DNA of 6,844 bases from Flavobacteriales bacterium (GTDB lineage Bacteria; Bacteroidota; Bacteroidia; Flavobacteriales; BACL11): the NCBI GenBank assembly GCA_018675825.1, contig JABGXK010000162.1, positions 1 to 6,844 on the forward strand, in the 5' to 3' direction. Each line of letters begins with the position of its first letter. The stretch's first letter is position 1. Positions 1 to 6,793 of this stretch are shown here, piece by piece. Made by a program: the position numbers and the translations under genes. The notes under the pieces are model-generated. The model did no database searches. It was not told where the DNA came from and saw only the letters and a list, made by a program, of their open reading frames with translations.

Positions 1-2048
1 CTTCAAAAAGATGGCTTGATGTATTTAGTTTCTACTGGGATAATAATCCTGAAATAAATAATTTATTTAGCCTATTAAATGCTGATTTAGAAAGACTTGG
101 ATATAGCAAGTCGATATATCTAAGTGAATCATCTATTTTAAGAGGTGGTGGTGAAGTTTTAGATGTCACAAGAGTTAAAGAGATGTTTAATGTGGATACT
201 TTGGATCAAACTGTATATTGTGAAGATAAAGAAATAACAATAGACACAAATAGATTAAGTGCAGTAATTTCTGAAGTTACTTTAAGTGTTTCTGAAAACT
301 TAAAAAGTAAAAAAGAATTTATTCAGAACACCGATTTACTAGATTTCCCAGGAGCAAGAAGTAGATTAGTATTAAATAAAATTACTAATGAAGAAACTCC
401 ATTAATGTTCTTAAGAGGTAAAATATCTTATTTATTTAAAAAATATTCTACAAATTTTGAAATTAATAATCTCTTGTTCTGTATAAATGATCAACAAATA
501 GAGGTTAATGAATTACCCTCATTACTAAACGAATGGATTTCTACAAATATCGGAGACTCTATAGATCATAGAAGTACTGTAATATCTAACCTAAATACTA
601 ATCCATTATTTGTAATATTTACATTCTTTAATAATCAACTTATATTTGACTCAACTAATGATGATAATGATTTAGATTATAAATGGGATAATAGGTTTAT
701 TAAATTTTTTAAAGAAGGAATTATTTCAACAAATTATGATTGGGATACTAAATGGACAAACAAAAACAAACTATTTAATAATTTCTTCATGTTAAGAGAT
801 TATAAATATTCATCAGATATATTTAATGGCTATAATGAAAAGGGAACTGAGGATGCAATTAATAAAAGTAGAGTTGATTATCTCAAAAAACTTAAAGATT
901 CCTTTATTAGCTATCCATTTGTAAATGATCATTTTGATAGTCCTGAGAAGAGTTGGGATGCAGCAGCATCAATAAATTGTGATGGAAGTGAGTTAATGAT
1001 TCAAAAACTATTACCATCAGCAAATAATCTTGTGAAAGTTAACAATTGTATAAAAAGATGTAACCAAATAAAAGATCAGGTTTTAGAATGCTTAAATAAA
1101 TACTATATTTCAGATAATAAAGAAGAAGAAAGAAATAAAATAAAGAAAAATTCATTAAATTCTTCACTCTCATTGTCACAATTTATTTCCAACCAACCAC
1201 ATAAATTTTCATTATTTCTCCAATCTTTTCAAGTATTAGAATCTGAAATATATAATATTTTTCATGAAAATATAAACTATGTAAAAGTTGAATCTTCCTT
1301 CTCTTCAAAAGAATTACTTTCCAATATTTACCCATATCTATCAGATAATAATTCCATAGAGGAAAATATAGAAATAATTAGAAGACAAGAAGACCTAAGT
1401 ACCAAAGAGGATGTAATAGAAATTTTAGAGAATCAAGGAATTGATTTGTCACAATTCAAAAAAATAGAAACTGTAAATGAACTTGGAATTATTTTAGATA
1501 AGATAATTAAATTCTGGGAAGAGAAAGTAAAGCTTAATCCAAATAAAATGGATCATAATTTATTAAATCAAATACTCTCAGATCTATCAATAACAATGAG
1601 AGTTAATGGACTATTAGAAAAGATTCAAGATGAATTAAGTCCAAAATTTAATAGATTCCAAATTGAAAGAGAAGATGAAATTTATTTTGCTGCAATAACA
1701 ACAAACTTGATAAATGAATTTATTACAGATTTTGGTACAAAAAATTTTGATAAACAAACTTTTTCAAAATTGCAAGATATATTGTCTGAAAATGAAAGAG
1801 CAGCACACTTAGAATTAGCAAGCTATAAATCATTACCCAATATTAGTGATCTAAATAATATATTTAATGATAATCTATTAGACACAAAAAATAGTTTTAA
1901 GAATTACCTATCAAATTTAGCAGAATGGAAATTAAGAATGAAAATAGCTCTACTAAACAACTGCGGTTATATTGATAACGAAAAAAACAACGGAAAAATA
2001 AAAGAACTACTTCATTCTATTAATAATGTGAATTTGTCTGTTAAATAA
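1..2048 (+). CDS. SrfC-like putative virulence factor / GTPase-like protein, 5' partial
   Basis: The frame is open from base 3 to the TAA at 2046-2048, giving 681 visible residues. An ATG at 183 is in frame, but family-like sequence precedes it, so the true start lies upstream of the window. Residue numbers count from base 3. LLDFPGARSR (DFPG at 114-117) has the form of a GTPase G3 (DxPG) motif. It is followed by FLRGKISYLF (136-145), a hydrophobic LLFCI strand and QIEVNELP, then W-rich blocks near 247-266 and HFDSPEKSWD (310-319). This pattern is what I recall of SrfC (COG4458/PF10139 type). The P-loop expected in this family would lie before the window. The G4 position, which I expect to be TKxD-like, reads TFFN (207-210), so nucleotide binding may be altered. 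The last 350 or so residues are charged, probably helical, with no membrane segment, so the protein is likely cytoplasmic. Family call moderately sure; function unknown. Confidence 0.72.
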   Translation, partial: SKRWLDVFSFYWDNNPEINNLFSLLNADLERLGYSKSIYLSESSILRGGGEVLDVTRVKEMFNVDTLDQTVYCEDKEITIDTNRLSAVISEVTLSVSENLKSKKEFIQNTDLLDFPGARSRLVLNKITNEETPLMFLRGKISYLFKKYSTNFEINNLLFCINDQQIEVNELPSLLNEWISTNIGDSIDHRSTVISNLNTNPLFVIFTFFNNQLIFDSTNDDNDLDYKWDNRFIKFFKEGIISTNYDWDTKWTNKNKLFNNFFMLRDYKYSSDIFNGYNEKGTEDAINKSRVDYLKKLKDSFISYPFVNDHFDSPEKSWDAAASINCDGSELMIQKLLPSANNLVKVNNCIKRCNQIKDQVLECLNKYYISDNKEEERNKIKKNSLNSSLSLSQFISNQPHKFSLFLQSFQVLESEIYNIFHENINYVKVESSFSSKELLSNIYPYLSDNNSIEENIEIIRRQEDLSTKEDVIEILENQGIDLSQFKKIETVNELGIILDKIIKFWEEKVKLNPNKMDHNLLNQILSDLSITMRVNGLLEKIQDELSPKFNRFQIEREDEIYFAAITTNLINEFITDFGTKNFDKQTFSKLQDILSENERAAHLELASYKSLPNISDLNNIFNDNLLDTKNSFKNYLSNLAEWKLRMKIALLNNCGYIDNEKNNGKIKELLHSINNVNLSVK

Positions 2049-2050
2049 TG
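2046..2050 (+). promoter_or_regulatory. TAATG stop/start overlap, likely translational coupling
   Basis: The TAA that ends the SrfC-like gene shares its last A with the ATG of the next gene. No Shine-Dalgarno sequence lies in front of this ATG, so re-initiation by ribosomes finishing the upstream gene is the likely way it is translated. Coupling is inferred from the overlap. Confidence 0.6.
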
Positions 2051-2719
2051 ATAAGATTCTATGTTATTTCTACTTCTGATTTTCATCCAATTTCATATAG
2101 AAATATTTATTTATATAGTGAGTATGGTAAAATAAAAAATTTTCTAGTTTCAAATAATCAAAAAGAACTATTAAATGTTCTAGCAATTCCACATAAAAAT
2201 AAAAATAACATTGAATGGAGTGCTGATAATCATAATGAAATAAGAAAACTTGATAAATATGATATAAATCAACAAAATAAGATTTTAATTAAATATGATA
2301 AATTCCTAAATTCATATAATAATTTTATAAATGATCTTAAATCGTCAAAGAATAAAGATAATAGAAATTGGGGAGAATTATTATTTACATTAATTCAAGG
2401 AACTGCAAATGAATTATTTTTTGATGGAGATAATATATTTATTACTTGGGGATGGAGATTACTAGATCAAAACAGTAAAAAACTAATTCCATTTTATAGT
2501 CCACAACAAACTATATTAGAAGATAATACTCTAAAACAAGAAAATAATAAAAATGAATCGGAGCAGCTGCAAATTAATGAAGAATACAATGAAGTTTTAA
2601 TAGAAGAGGAAGTGAAATTTTCTTTATTAGATAAGCTTTACTTATTTTTTAAACGTAATTGGTGGATAGTACCATTACTTTCATTTCTTATTCTTATCGC
2701 ATTACTTTTTAGGTTATGA
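2048..2719 (+). CDS. Tail-anchored membrane protein with SrfA-like N-terminal domain
   Basis: This 223-aa protein has three parts. Residues 1-150 are a compact domain with VLAIP (44-48), IEW (55-57), NW (near 107-108) and a closing DGDNIFITWGW (126-136). Residues 150-195 are a charged, Glu/Asn-rich linker. KRNWW then leads into one hydrophobic helix (about 205-221) that ends the protein. The basic residues before the helix predict a cytoplasmic N-terminus with almost nothing on the far side. The LAIP, IEW and DG...WGW pattern resembles what I remember of the SrfA family (DGxPV..FWGF near the domain end), which is encoded beside SrfB and SrfC in enterobacteria. The N-terminal 136 residues align without gaps to the protein encoded at 3386-5605, so the two are paralogues. 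Stop is TGA. Gene real: very likely. SrfA relation: moderate. Function unknown; an adaptor or regulator of the paralogous protease is plausible. Confidence 0.68.
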   Translation: MIRFYVISTSDFHPISYRNIYLYSEYGKIKNFLVSNNQKELLNVLAIPHKNKNNIEWSADNHNEIRKLDKYDINQQNKILIKYDKFLNSYNNFINDLKSSKNKDNRNWGELLFTLIQGTANELFFDGDNIFITWGWRLLDQNSKKLIPFYSPQQTILEDNTLKQENNKNESEQLQINEEYNEVLIEEEVKFSLLDKLYLFFKRNWWIVPLLSFLILIALLFRL

Positions 2720-2787
2720 AAAAACAATATATAAGAATTAATTACAAATAAATAGCTATCAAAATATGACTTTAAAATACATTCTCG
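2720..2787. other. Short AT-rich gap inside the operon
   Basis: This is the only real gap in the four-gene plus-strand cluster. I see no convincing promoter of the Bacteroidota type (TTTG plus TAnnTTTG), no Shine-Dalgarno sequence and no hairpin followed by a T run. An in-frame TAA at 2773 rules out an upstream extension of the next gene beyond that point. Read-through transcription from the left is the simplest reading. Confidence 0.4.
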
Positions 2788-3393
2788 ATGCATAATAATT
2801 CTCAAGAAAAATTTAGAAAAATATTATTTGTATTAACACCGATAATATTATTTTCTATATTAATTATTATTCTGTTTAAAGGCTGTGGCTCTCAAAATAT
2901 AAATTATAATAAATTAGAAGAAGAGGAAATTATTATAGATGGTGAAATTGTAATGCAACCTACAAGTAATTGTAGAGCTCATTTTTCAGGAGGTTTTATT
3001 TCAGATCAATATGAAGATGAAAATGTTAGTGCAATTTATAAAATTGATGAAATGAGTGAGTATGTTGGTGAAGGAGAATACCCTAGAGCTATAGCAGCAT
3101 TCCCAAAATCTAATTCTAGTACATTTGACGGGATTGCCATTGATAATAATACAAGAGTTATCATATATAGTGAAGAAAACTATAAGGGAGAAATTTTATT
3201 GAATGAAAATGGTCCAGCAATTATTCTAAATTTATTTCGAATTAAAGAATATTCAGAAAAAATAAATGAGATCTTATCCAAAGAATTTATATTACCATTA
3301 AATACTAATTATCCTCCTTCATGTAGAAAAATCAGTGAAACTAATATGATTGATTGGTCTAAGGGTTCCTTAAAAGTTATCTGCAATGAATAA
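2788..3393 (+). CDS. Membrane-anchored exported protein, beta/gamma-crystallin-like stretch
   Basis: This is a 201-aa protein of unknown function. A short basic N-terminus (KFRK, 8-11) is followed by a hydrophobic helix (about 12-30), so residues 31-201 should face the periplasm or outside. GC at 32-33 follows the helix, but FKGC is a poor lipobox, so a signal anchor is more likely than a lipoprotein. An acidic EEEE spacer (44-47) leads to the domain. In it, RVIIYSEENYKGEILL (123-138) followed by GPAI (142-145) resembles one Greek-key half of a beta/gamma-crystallin; a second half is not clear. Upstream lies SEYVGEGEYP and STFDGIAID, and near the end SETNMIDWSKGS (183-194). Cysteines 62, 179 and 199 could form disulfides if exported. 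The ATG at 2788 is the first start after an in-frame TAA at 2773. The gene overlaps the protease gene by 8 bases, which suggests a linked function. It could be a ligand-binding, inhibitory or substrate partner of the protease; this is inference. Confidence 0.62.
   Translation: MHNNSQEKFRKILFVLTPIILFSILIIILFKGCGSQNINYNKLEEEEIIIDGEIVMQPTSNCRAHFSGGFISDQYEDENVSAIYKIDEMSEYVGEGEYPRAIAAFPKSNSSTFDGIAIDNNTRVIIYSEENYKGEILLNENGPAIILNLFRIKEYSEKINEILSKEFILPLNTNYPPSCRKISETNMIDWSKGSLKVICNE
3386..3393 (+). promoter_or_regulatory. ATGAATAA start/stop overlap
   Basis: The ATG of the subtilase fusion gene lies inside the end of the preceding gene, whose TAA is at 3391-3393. There is no Shine-Dalgarno sequence upstream of this ATG. 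The overlap suggests coupled translation and fixed relative expression of the crystallin-like protein and the protease. Confidence 0.55.
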
Positions 3394-5605
3394 ACTAACT
3401 ACAATTTCAACAAAAAGTTATATTCCATTATCATATAAGGATGAATATTTTTATAGTAAATATGAAAAAATACAATCCTTTATAAAAAATCAATTAGGGG
3501 AAGATTTTTCAAATATATTGGCATTACCAATAATTAAAGATGGAGAAGTTGAATGGCAAATAAAATCAAAAAATACTTTTCAAAGAGTTTCTGATTATTC
3601 AAAATCAGAACAAGATGAAATACTAACAATTTATTGGAGTAAGATAAATACAATCAATCAGCTAAGCACTACACTATCTTCTTCAAATTCAATTGATAAA
3701 AAAAGATGGTCTAAGCTAATAGATGAAGTCTTTAATAGTAATAATAATATCATATTCTCAGATGGCAAGAATATAATTTTGTTATGGGGCTGGAAGTTTA
3801 ATTCTAAAGATGAAAACTATAATCCTATTCCAATAATAAATCCCAAACCGACACCATCAATTATAGTTCATGAAAAGCCTACACCTAAAAATCCTAAAAT
3901 AAGTAAAAAGGAACCTCCAATAATTCCACAACCTTGGTATTTATTGCTTTGGGAATGGATTAAAAGAAATTTCAAGAGGTTTTGGTGGTTAATTTTACTG
4001 TTTTTATTACTCTGGTATTTATTAAATCTAGATACTTGTTCATATAACAAAGCAAGAGATAATAATTTCACTAAATATAATTCCCCAAAAAATATAAAAA
4101 AGAAAATTTATAATAATCCAAATAACAATTCAGATGATTGGAATATAGACAATAATAATACTGGTCTACAAACAGATGAATTCCAACAAATAATTAATAA
4201 TAACCAACCACAAGAACTCTATGAAAATCTTTTGATAGATGAAAATGGCAACCAGAGACTACTCCCAAATCGACCAAATGTAACTATACCTATTAACAGA
4301 GACAATTTGATAATGGATATAAACAAACATCAAATGATTGCTCCAGATAGGATTAATATATATCTCAAAAATAAGAATGACAAGATTAAAGATTTTGCTG
4401 TAAAATTTAAAGAAAAATTCCCAAATTCAGATTATCAGATTATTTATAGGGATGAAAATATGAGAAGAATACAAATTAGAGTTCCGGAAATTAAAAGAGA
4501 AGAAATTAAGATTAAAATAAAAAATGATTTCAATGAATTTAATTTACTTATATGGGATGAAACTATTTTTCAGCAAGGCACATTTACAGACCCAGGACTT
4601 AGAGATAGGGATATAAATTATTACTTTAAGAATATTAATATGTTTGAAGCATGGAAAAAAACTTCAGGAAGTAAAGATATTATTATTGCTATTATAGATG
4701 ATGGTTTTGATCTAGATCATGATGAACTTAATGATAACATCATAAAGCCCTATAATGTTTTAAATCATAATGATATTGTCTATGCTAATAATAATCTCAA
4801 TCACGGAACTCATGTTGCTGGCTTAGCAATTGCAGAAAAGAATAACAATTTTGGTGTCTGTGGTATAGCACCAGATTGTAGTTTTATGCCTATACAGATT
4901 GGCAGTGAAAGCTATCCAGGATCATTTGCTATGTCAGATATAATTGATGGTGTTATATATGCAATAAATAATGGTGCAGACATTATTAATCTATCTCTAC
5001 AAGCTACGTATACAGAAGAAGCTAAAGACATAACAGATAAACAATTAAATGAAATTCTTAATAATGTTTCAAGAGATGATGAGTTTTTTTGGAAAGAACT
5101 ATTTAAGATTGCAAATGACTCTAATATTACAATTGTATTGGCTGCTGGAAATTATGAAGTCTTAATTGGATTAGATGCTATGAAAAGAGATAATAATATT
5201 ATTACTGTTTCTGCTGTAGATAATAAAAATAAGAAGGCTAAATTTAGCAATTATGGAAAAAGATCTACTATTAGCGCACCAGGAGTAAATATATTTAGTT
5301 GTAAACCTGGAGGTCAATTTGTTAGCATGGATGGAACATCAATGTCTTCACCCATCATTTCAGGTGTCATAGGTTTAATGAAAAGTATCCAACCTGAACT
5401 TTCAAATAAAGAAATTATAGAAATATTACAAAAATCAGGTAAAAATATTGATACAGATATTGGCCCATTAGTACAAGTAGATAAAGTATTATCCCTATGT
5501 ATAAATGAACAATTTATATCAGAAAAAAAACTAAATACTGATAGTATAAAAAATGAGATTAAAGAATTACAAATTAGAATCCAAGAATTAAAAGAACTTT
5601 TATAA
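3386..5605 (+). CDS. SrfA-like domain / transmembrane / subtilisin-like serine protease (S8) fusion
   Basis: This 739-aa modular protein has, in order, an SrfA-like domain (1-145) with ILALP (44-48), VEW (55-57) and DGKNIILLWGW (126-136); a proline-rich linker (about 145-185); KRNFKRFWW then one membrane helix (about 199-215); an Asn-rich low-complexity spacer (220-310); a propeptide-like domain (about 317-397, from MIAPDRINIYLK to DETIFQ); and a peptidase S8 domain (about 415-710). The catalytic triad is intact: Asp438 in IAIIDDGF, His473 in NHGTHVAG and Ser652 in GTSMSSP. The oxyanion Asn589 sits in LAAGN. The last 27 residues (713-739) form a likely coiled coil. Basic residues before the helix predict N-terminus in, protease out. 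The protease call is very strong. The propeptide suggests a zymogen needing processing. The first 136 residues are paralogous to the protein at 2048-2719. The operon position suggests the protease is the effector or processing arm of a Srf-like system, which is inferred. Confidence 0.9.
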   Translation: MNKLTTISTKSYIPLSYKDEYFYSKYEKIQSFIKNQLGEDFSNILALPIIKDGEVEWQIKSKNTFQRVSDYSKSEQDEILTIYWSKINTINQLSTTLSSSNSIDKKRWSKLIDEVFNSNNNIIFSDGKNIILLWGWKFNSKDENYNPIPIINPKPTPSIIVHEKPTPKNPKISKKEPPIIPQPWYLLLWEWIKRNFKRFWWLILLFLLLWYLLNLDTCSYNKARDNNFTKYNSPKNIKKKIYNNPNNNSDDWNIDNNNTGLQTDEFQQIINNNQPQELYENLLIDENGNQRLLPNRPNVTIPINRDNLIMDINKHQMIAPDRINIYLKNKNDKIKDFAVKFKEKFPNSDYQIIYRDENMRRIQIRVPEIKREEIKIKIKNDFNEFNLLIWDETIFQQGTFTDPGLRDRDINYYFKNINMFEAWKKTSGSKDIIIAIIDDGFDLDHDELNDNIIKPYNVLNHNDIVYANNNLNHGTHVAGLAIAEKNNNFGVCGIAPDCSFMPIQIGSESYPGSFAMSDIIDGVIYAINNGADIINLSLQATYTEEAKDITDKQLNEILNNVSRDDEFFWKELFKIANDSNITIVLAAGNYEVLIGLDAMKRDNNIITVSAVDNKNKKAKFSNYGKRSTISAPGVNIFSCKPGGQFVSMDGTSMSSPIISGVIGLMKSIQPELSNKEIIEILQKSGKNIDTDIGPLVQVDKVLSLCINEQFISEKKLNTDSIKNEIKELQIRIQELKELL

Positions 5606-5624
5606 CAAAGTATTTATTGTACTA

Positions 5625-5660
5625 CTATTTTATACCTTTAAATATTAGAGTATAGAAAAG
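5625..5660. terminator. Imperfect stem-loop between convergent genes, possible terminator
   Basis: In the 99-base gap (5606-5704) between the convergent protease and DUF2085 genes, bases 5625-5635 (CTATTTTATAC) can pair with 5650-5660 (GTATAGAAAAG). The stem has 11 positions with one A-A mismatch and one G-T wobble, around a 14-base loop. No long T run follows on either strand, and the stem is AT-rich, so it may be weak or chance. A second, 5-bp stem (5667-5671 with 5677-5681) lies beside it. Its place where two transcripts meet is the main argument for a termination role. Confidence 0.25.
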
Positions 5661-5704
5661 ATGATCAACTTCTAAAAAGTTTAAATAGTATTAAAATAAA
5701 TTAT

Positions 5705-6049
5705 CTATCTAATTATATCTAAAATAAAATAACCAATTTGGAATCCAACAATATGAATTATTGACATGCATCCTAATCCTGCAAGAAAGCCAGAAAAAAC
5801 TCTAATGTAATTTGTACTTTCTCTATTATAATATGCCTGTGTTAATCCATCTATTATAGTTGGTAAAATTATAATAATTGATAATATCCAATTAATATAA
5901 ATAAATTCAAACACAAATAAGGGTAAAGAAAGATAACCTAAATGTATACCAGTACATCTTGCACATACTGGAAATTTTTTACCTTTCCAAAAGAATGATC
6001 TGTTTGGTTTTCTATGACAACTGATCCATTTAACTTTTACTCTACTCAC
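5705..6049 (-). CDS. DUF2085 family small membrane protein
   Basis: This is a 114-aa protein. It carries the hallmark Cys pattern of DUF2085 (PF09858): CHRKPNRSFF (11-20), then FPVCARCTGI (26-35), so Cys11, Cys29 and Cys32 with His12 could bind a metal. It is followed by PTIIDGLTQ (63-71) and ESTNYIRVFSGFLAGLG (77-93), both typical of the family. Hydrophobic segments lie at about 38-52, 54-66 and 87-111, so it is an integral membrane protein. The biochemical role of the family is not established. The start is GTG at 6049-6047, with AAGGA nine bases upstream and an in-frame TAA at 6064-6062, so no ATG is available upstream. It is last of three minus-strand genes, 54 bases after the zinc-ribbon gene. 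Stop is TAG. Confidence 0.88.
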   Translation of the reverse strand: MSRVKVKWISCHRKPNRSFFWKGKKFPVCARCTGIHLGYLSLPLFVFEFIYINWILSIIIILPTIIDGLTQAYYNRESTNYIRVFSGFLAGLGCMSIIHIVGFQIGYFILDIIR

Positions 6050-6058
6050 AATAATATG

Positions 6059-6063
6059 TCCTT
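6059..6063 (-). promoter_or_regulatory. Shine-Dalgarno-like AAGGA for the GTG start of the DUF2085 gene
   Basis: AAGGA on the minus strand lies nine bases before the GTG at 6049. It is the only purine-rich ribosome-binding sequence I can see in front of any gene here. It supports the GTG start, as no ATG occurs in frame between the upstream stop and the conserved CHRKP motif. Confidence 0.45.
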
Positions 6064-6103
6064 AAATAATTAGATCAAAGGTTACATTAAAATTTAAAAT
6101 ATT

Positions 6104-6394
6104 TTAAAATCCTCCACCTATAGCAACAAAAATATTTATTGCAATACTGAATCCAACACCCCAAAGTGCCATATGACAAGCATCTGTAGATTTTTGAGGA
6201 GCTGAACTTTGATGAACAAAAAATAAAATCGCTCCAACAATTGGAAAACAAAAAGAAACAAATTTCACACCTCCTTCTAGAGGCTCCATATTTACATTAT
6301 TATTTGAAACGGGAGATGAACCTATAGGGACTCCGCAGCTAACACAAATAACAGCCTCATCATGAACTTCATTACCACATTTTTCACAAAACAT
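6104..6394 (-). CDS. Zinc-ribbon domain small membrane protein
   Basis: This 96-aa protein opens with a zinc ribbon of the zinc_ribbon_2 / DZR type: Cys3-x2-Cys6 and Cys17-x2-Cys20 within residues 1-22 (MFCEKCGNE and ICVSCG). A short Asn/Ser-rich linker follows. Then come two hydrophobic segments, about 44-62 and 72-95, with a polar loop holding APQKSTDA between them. The layout matches common bacterial proteins with a cytoplasmic zinc ribbon on a two-helix membrane module, where a Pro-Lys-x-x-(D/A)-A loop joins the helices. Their function is generally unknown. The ATG at 6394 lies directly before the first CxxC, which fixes the start; no Shine-Dalgarno sequence precedes it. It sits 60 bases downstream of the DUF805 gene and 54 bases upstream of the DUF2085 gene, so co-transcription is possible. 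Confidence 0.85.
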   Translation of the reverse strand: MFCEKCGNEVHDEAVICVSCGVPIGSSPVSNNNVNMEPLEGGVKFVSFCFPIVGAILFFVHQSSAPQKSTDACHMALWGVGFSIAINIFVAIGGGF

Positions 6395-6454
6395 AATTAT
6401 AATTAAAAATTAAGCTTACTCTATTTATGGTTTTCAGCATACCCATTAAAAATA

Positions 6455-6793
6455 TTAAATATAGTTGAATCCCTTTGGATTAGCTCCATATTCATTATCA
6501 CCAATATTTCCATCTCCAAACAACATAAATAACGAATATAAAGGAACTAATTGCATCCAACCACTACTACCTCTATCATGGCATCTTTTAGCACCTTGAG
6601 CCAATAAAAACCAATATGCAGGTAAATTAAATAGTTGATAGATATAAACAGGAACATAATAATATAACACATTGTTAAACATAAACATTAAAAATAAATT
6701 TACAATTATAAAAAAAAGATACGCTATTATTAAACTTATAAAATACTCTAATCTTCTTATTCTTCCTGTAAATGAAAAAGAAGAACCAAACAT
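6455..6793 (-). CDS. DUF805 family inner-membrane protein
   Basis: This protein is 112 aa from the ATG at 6793. It shows the DUF805 (PF05656) signature: FSFTGRIRRLEYF near residues 7-19, AKRCHDRGSSGW (about 68-79), LVPLYSLF, and a closing GDGNIGDNEYGANPKG. Hydrophobic helices cover about 18-39, 46-66 and 80-92, so it is integral to the membrane. The family has no settled biochemical role. The reading frame stays open upstream of this ATG to the window edge (17 more codons, ending in VLPISDRKR before the Met). A longer protein with an added N-terminal part therefore cannot be excluded, though many members begin just before the FSFxGRIRR motif. No Shine-Dalgarno sequence is visible. It is first of three minus-strand genes. 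Confidence 0.87.
   Translation of the reverse strand: MFGSSFSFTGRIRRLEYFISLIIAYLFFIIVNLFLMFMFNNVLYYYVPVYIYQLFNLPAYWFLLAQGAKRCHDRGSSGWMQLVPLYSLFMLFGDGNIGDNEYGANPKGFNYI

Noticed and set aside
183..185. ATG at 183 as the start of the SrfC-like gene.
   Set aside because: The frame is open back to base 3, and the 60 preceding codons read as protein-like sequence (Trp-rich RWLDVFSFYWDN, then LERLGYSKSIYL) as expected before the DFPG motif, so this Met is internal.
2875..2892. Lipoprotein signal with lipobox FKGC at Cys33 of the crystallin-like protein.
   Set aside because: Phe at -3 and Lys at -2 are poor lipobox residues and the hydrophobic stretch is long, more like a signal anchor. A lipid anchor is not fully excluded.
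3868..4071. A 67-aa minus-strand open frame opposite the linker and membrane helix of the protease fusion.
   Set aside because: It lies wholly inside a well-supported gene on the other strand. Its apparent hydrophobic and Asn/Lys content mirrors the complement of that gene, and it has no recognisable domain or ribosome-binding site.
4085..4210. AAT-rich low-complexity stretch as a possible repeat or microsatellite element.
   Set aside because: It encodes the Asn-rich spacer of the protease fusion in frame and has no regular repeat unit. It is best explained as a flexible linker in an AT-rich genome.
6076..6084. TAACCTTTG on the minus strand upstream of the DUF2085 gene as a Bacteroidota -7 box (TAnnTTTG).
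   Set aside because: The spacer between TA and TTTG is one base too long and there is no TTTG at the -33 distance. Such matches are expected by chance in sequence this AT-rich.
6390..6405. Palindrome TAATTATAATTA before the zinc-ribbon gene as an operator.
   Set aside because: It is made only of A and T in a very AT-rich background and is not repeated elsewhere in the window, so chance is the better explanation.
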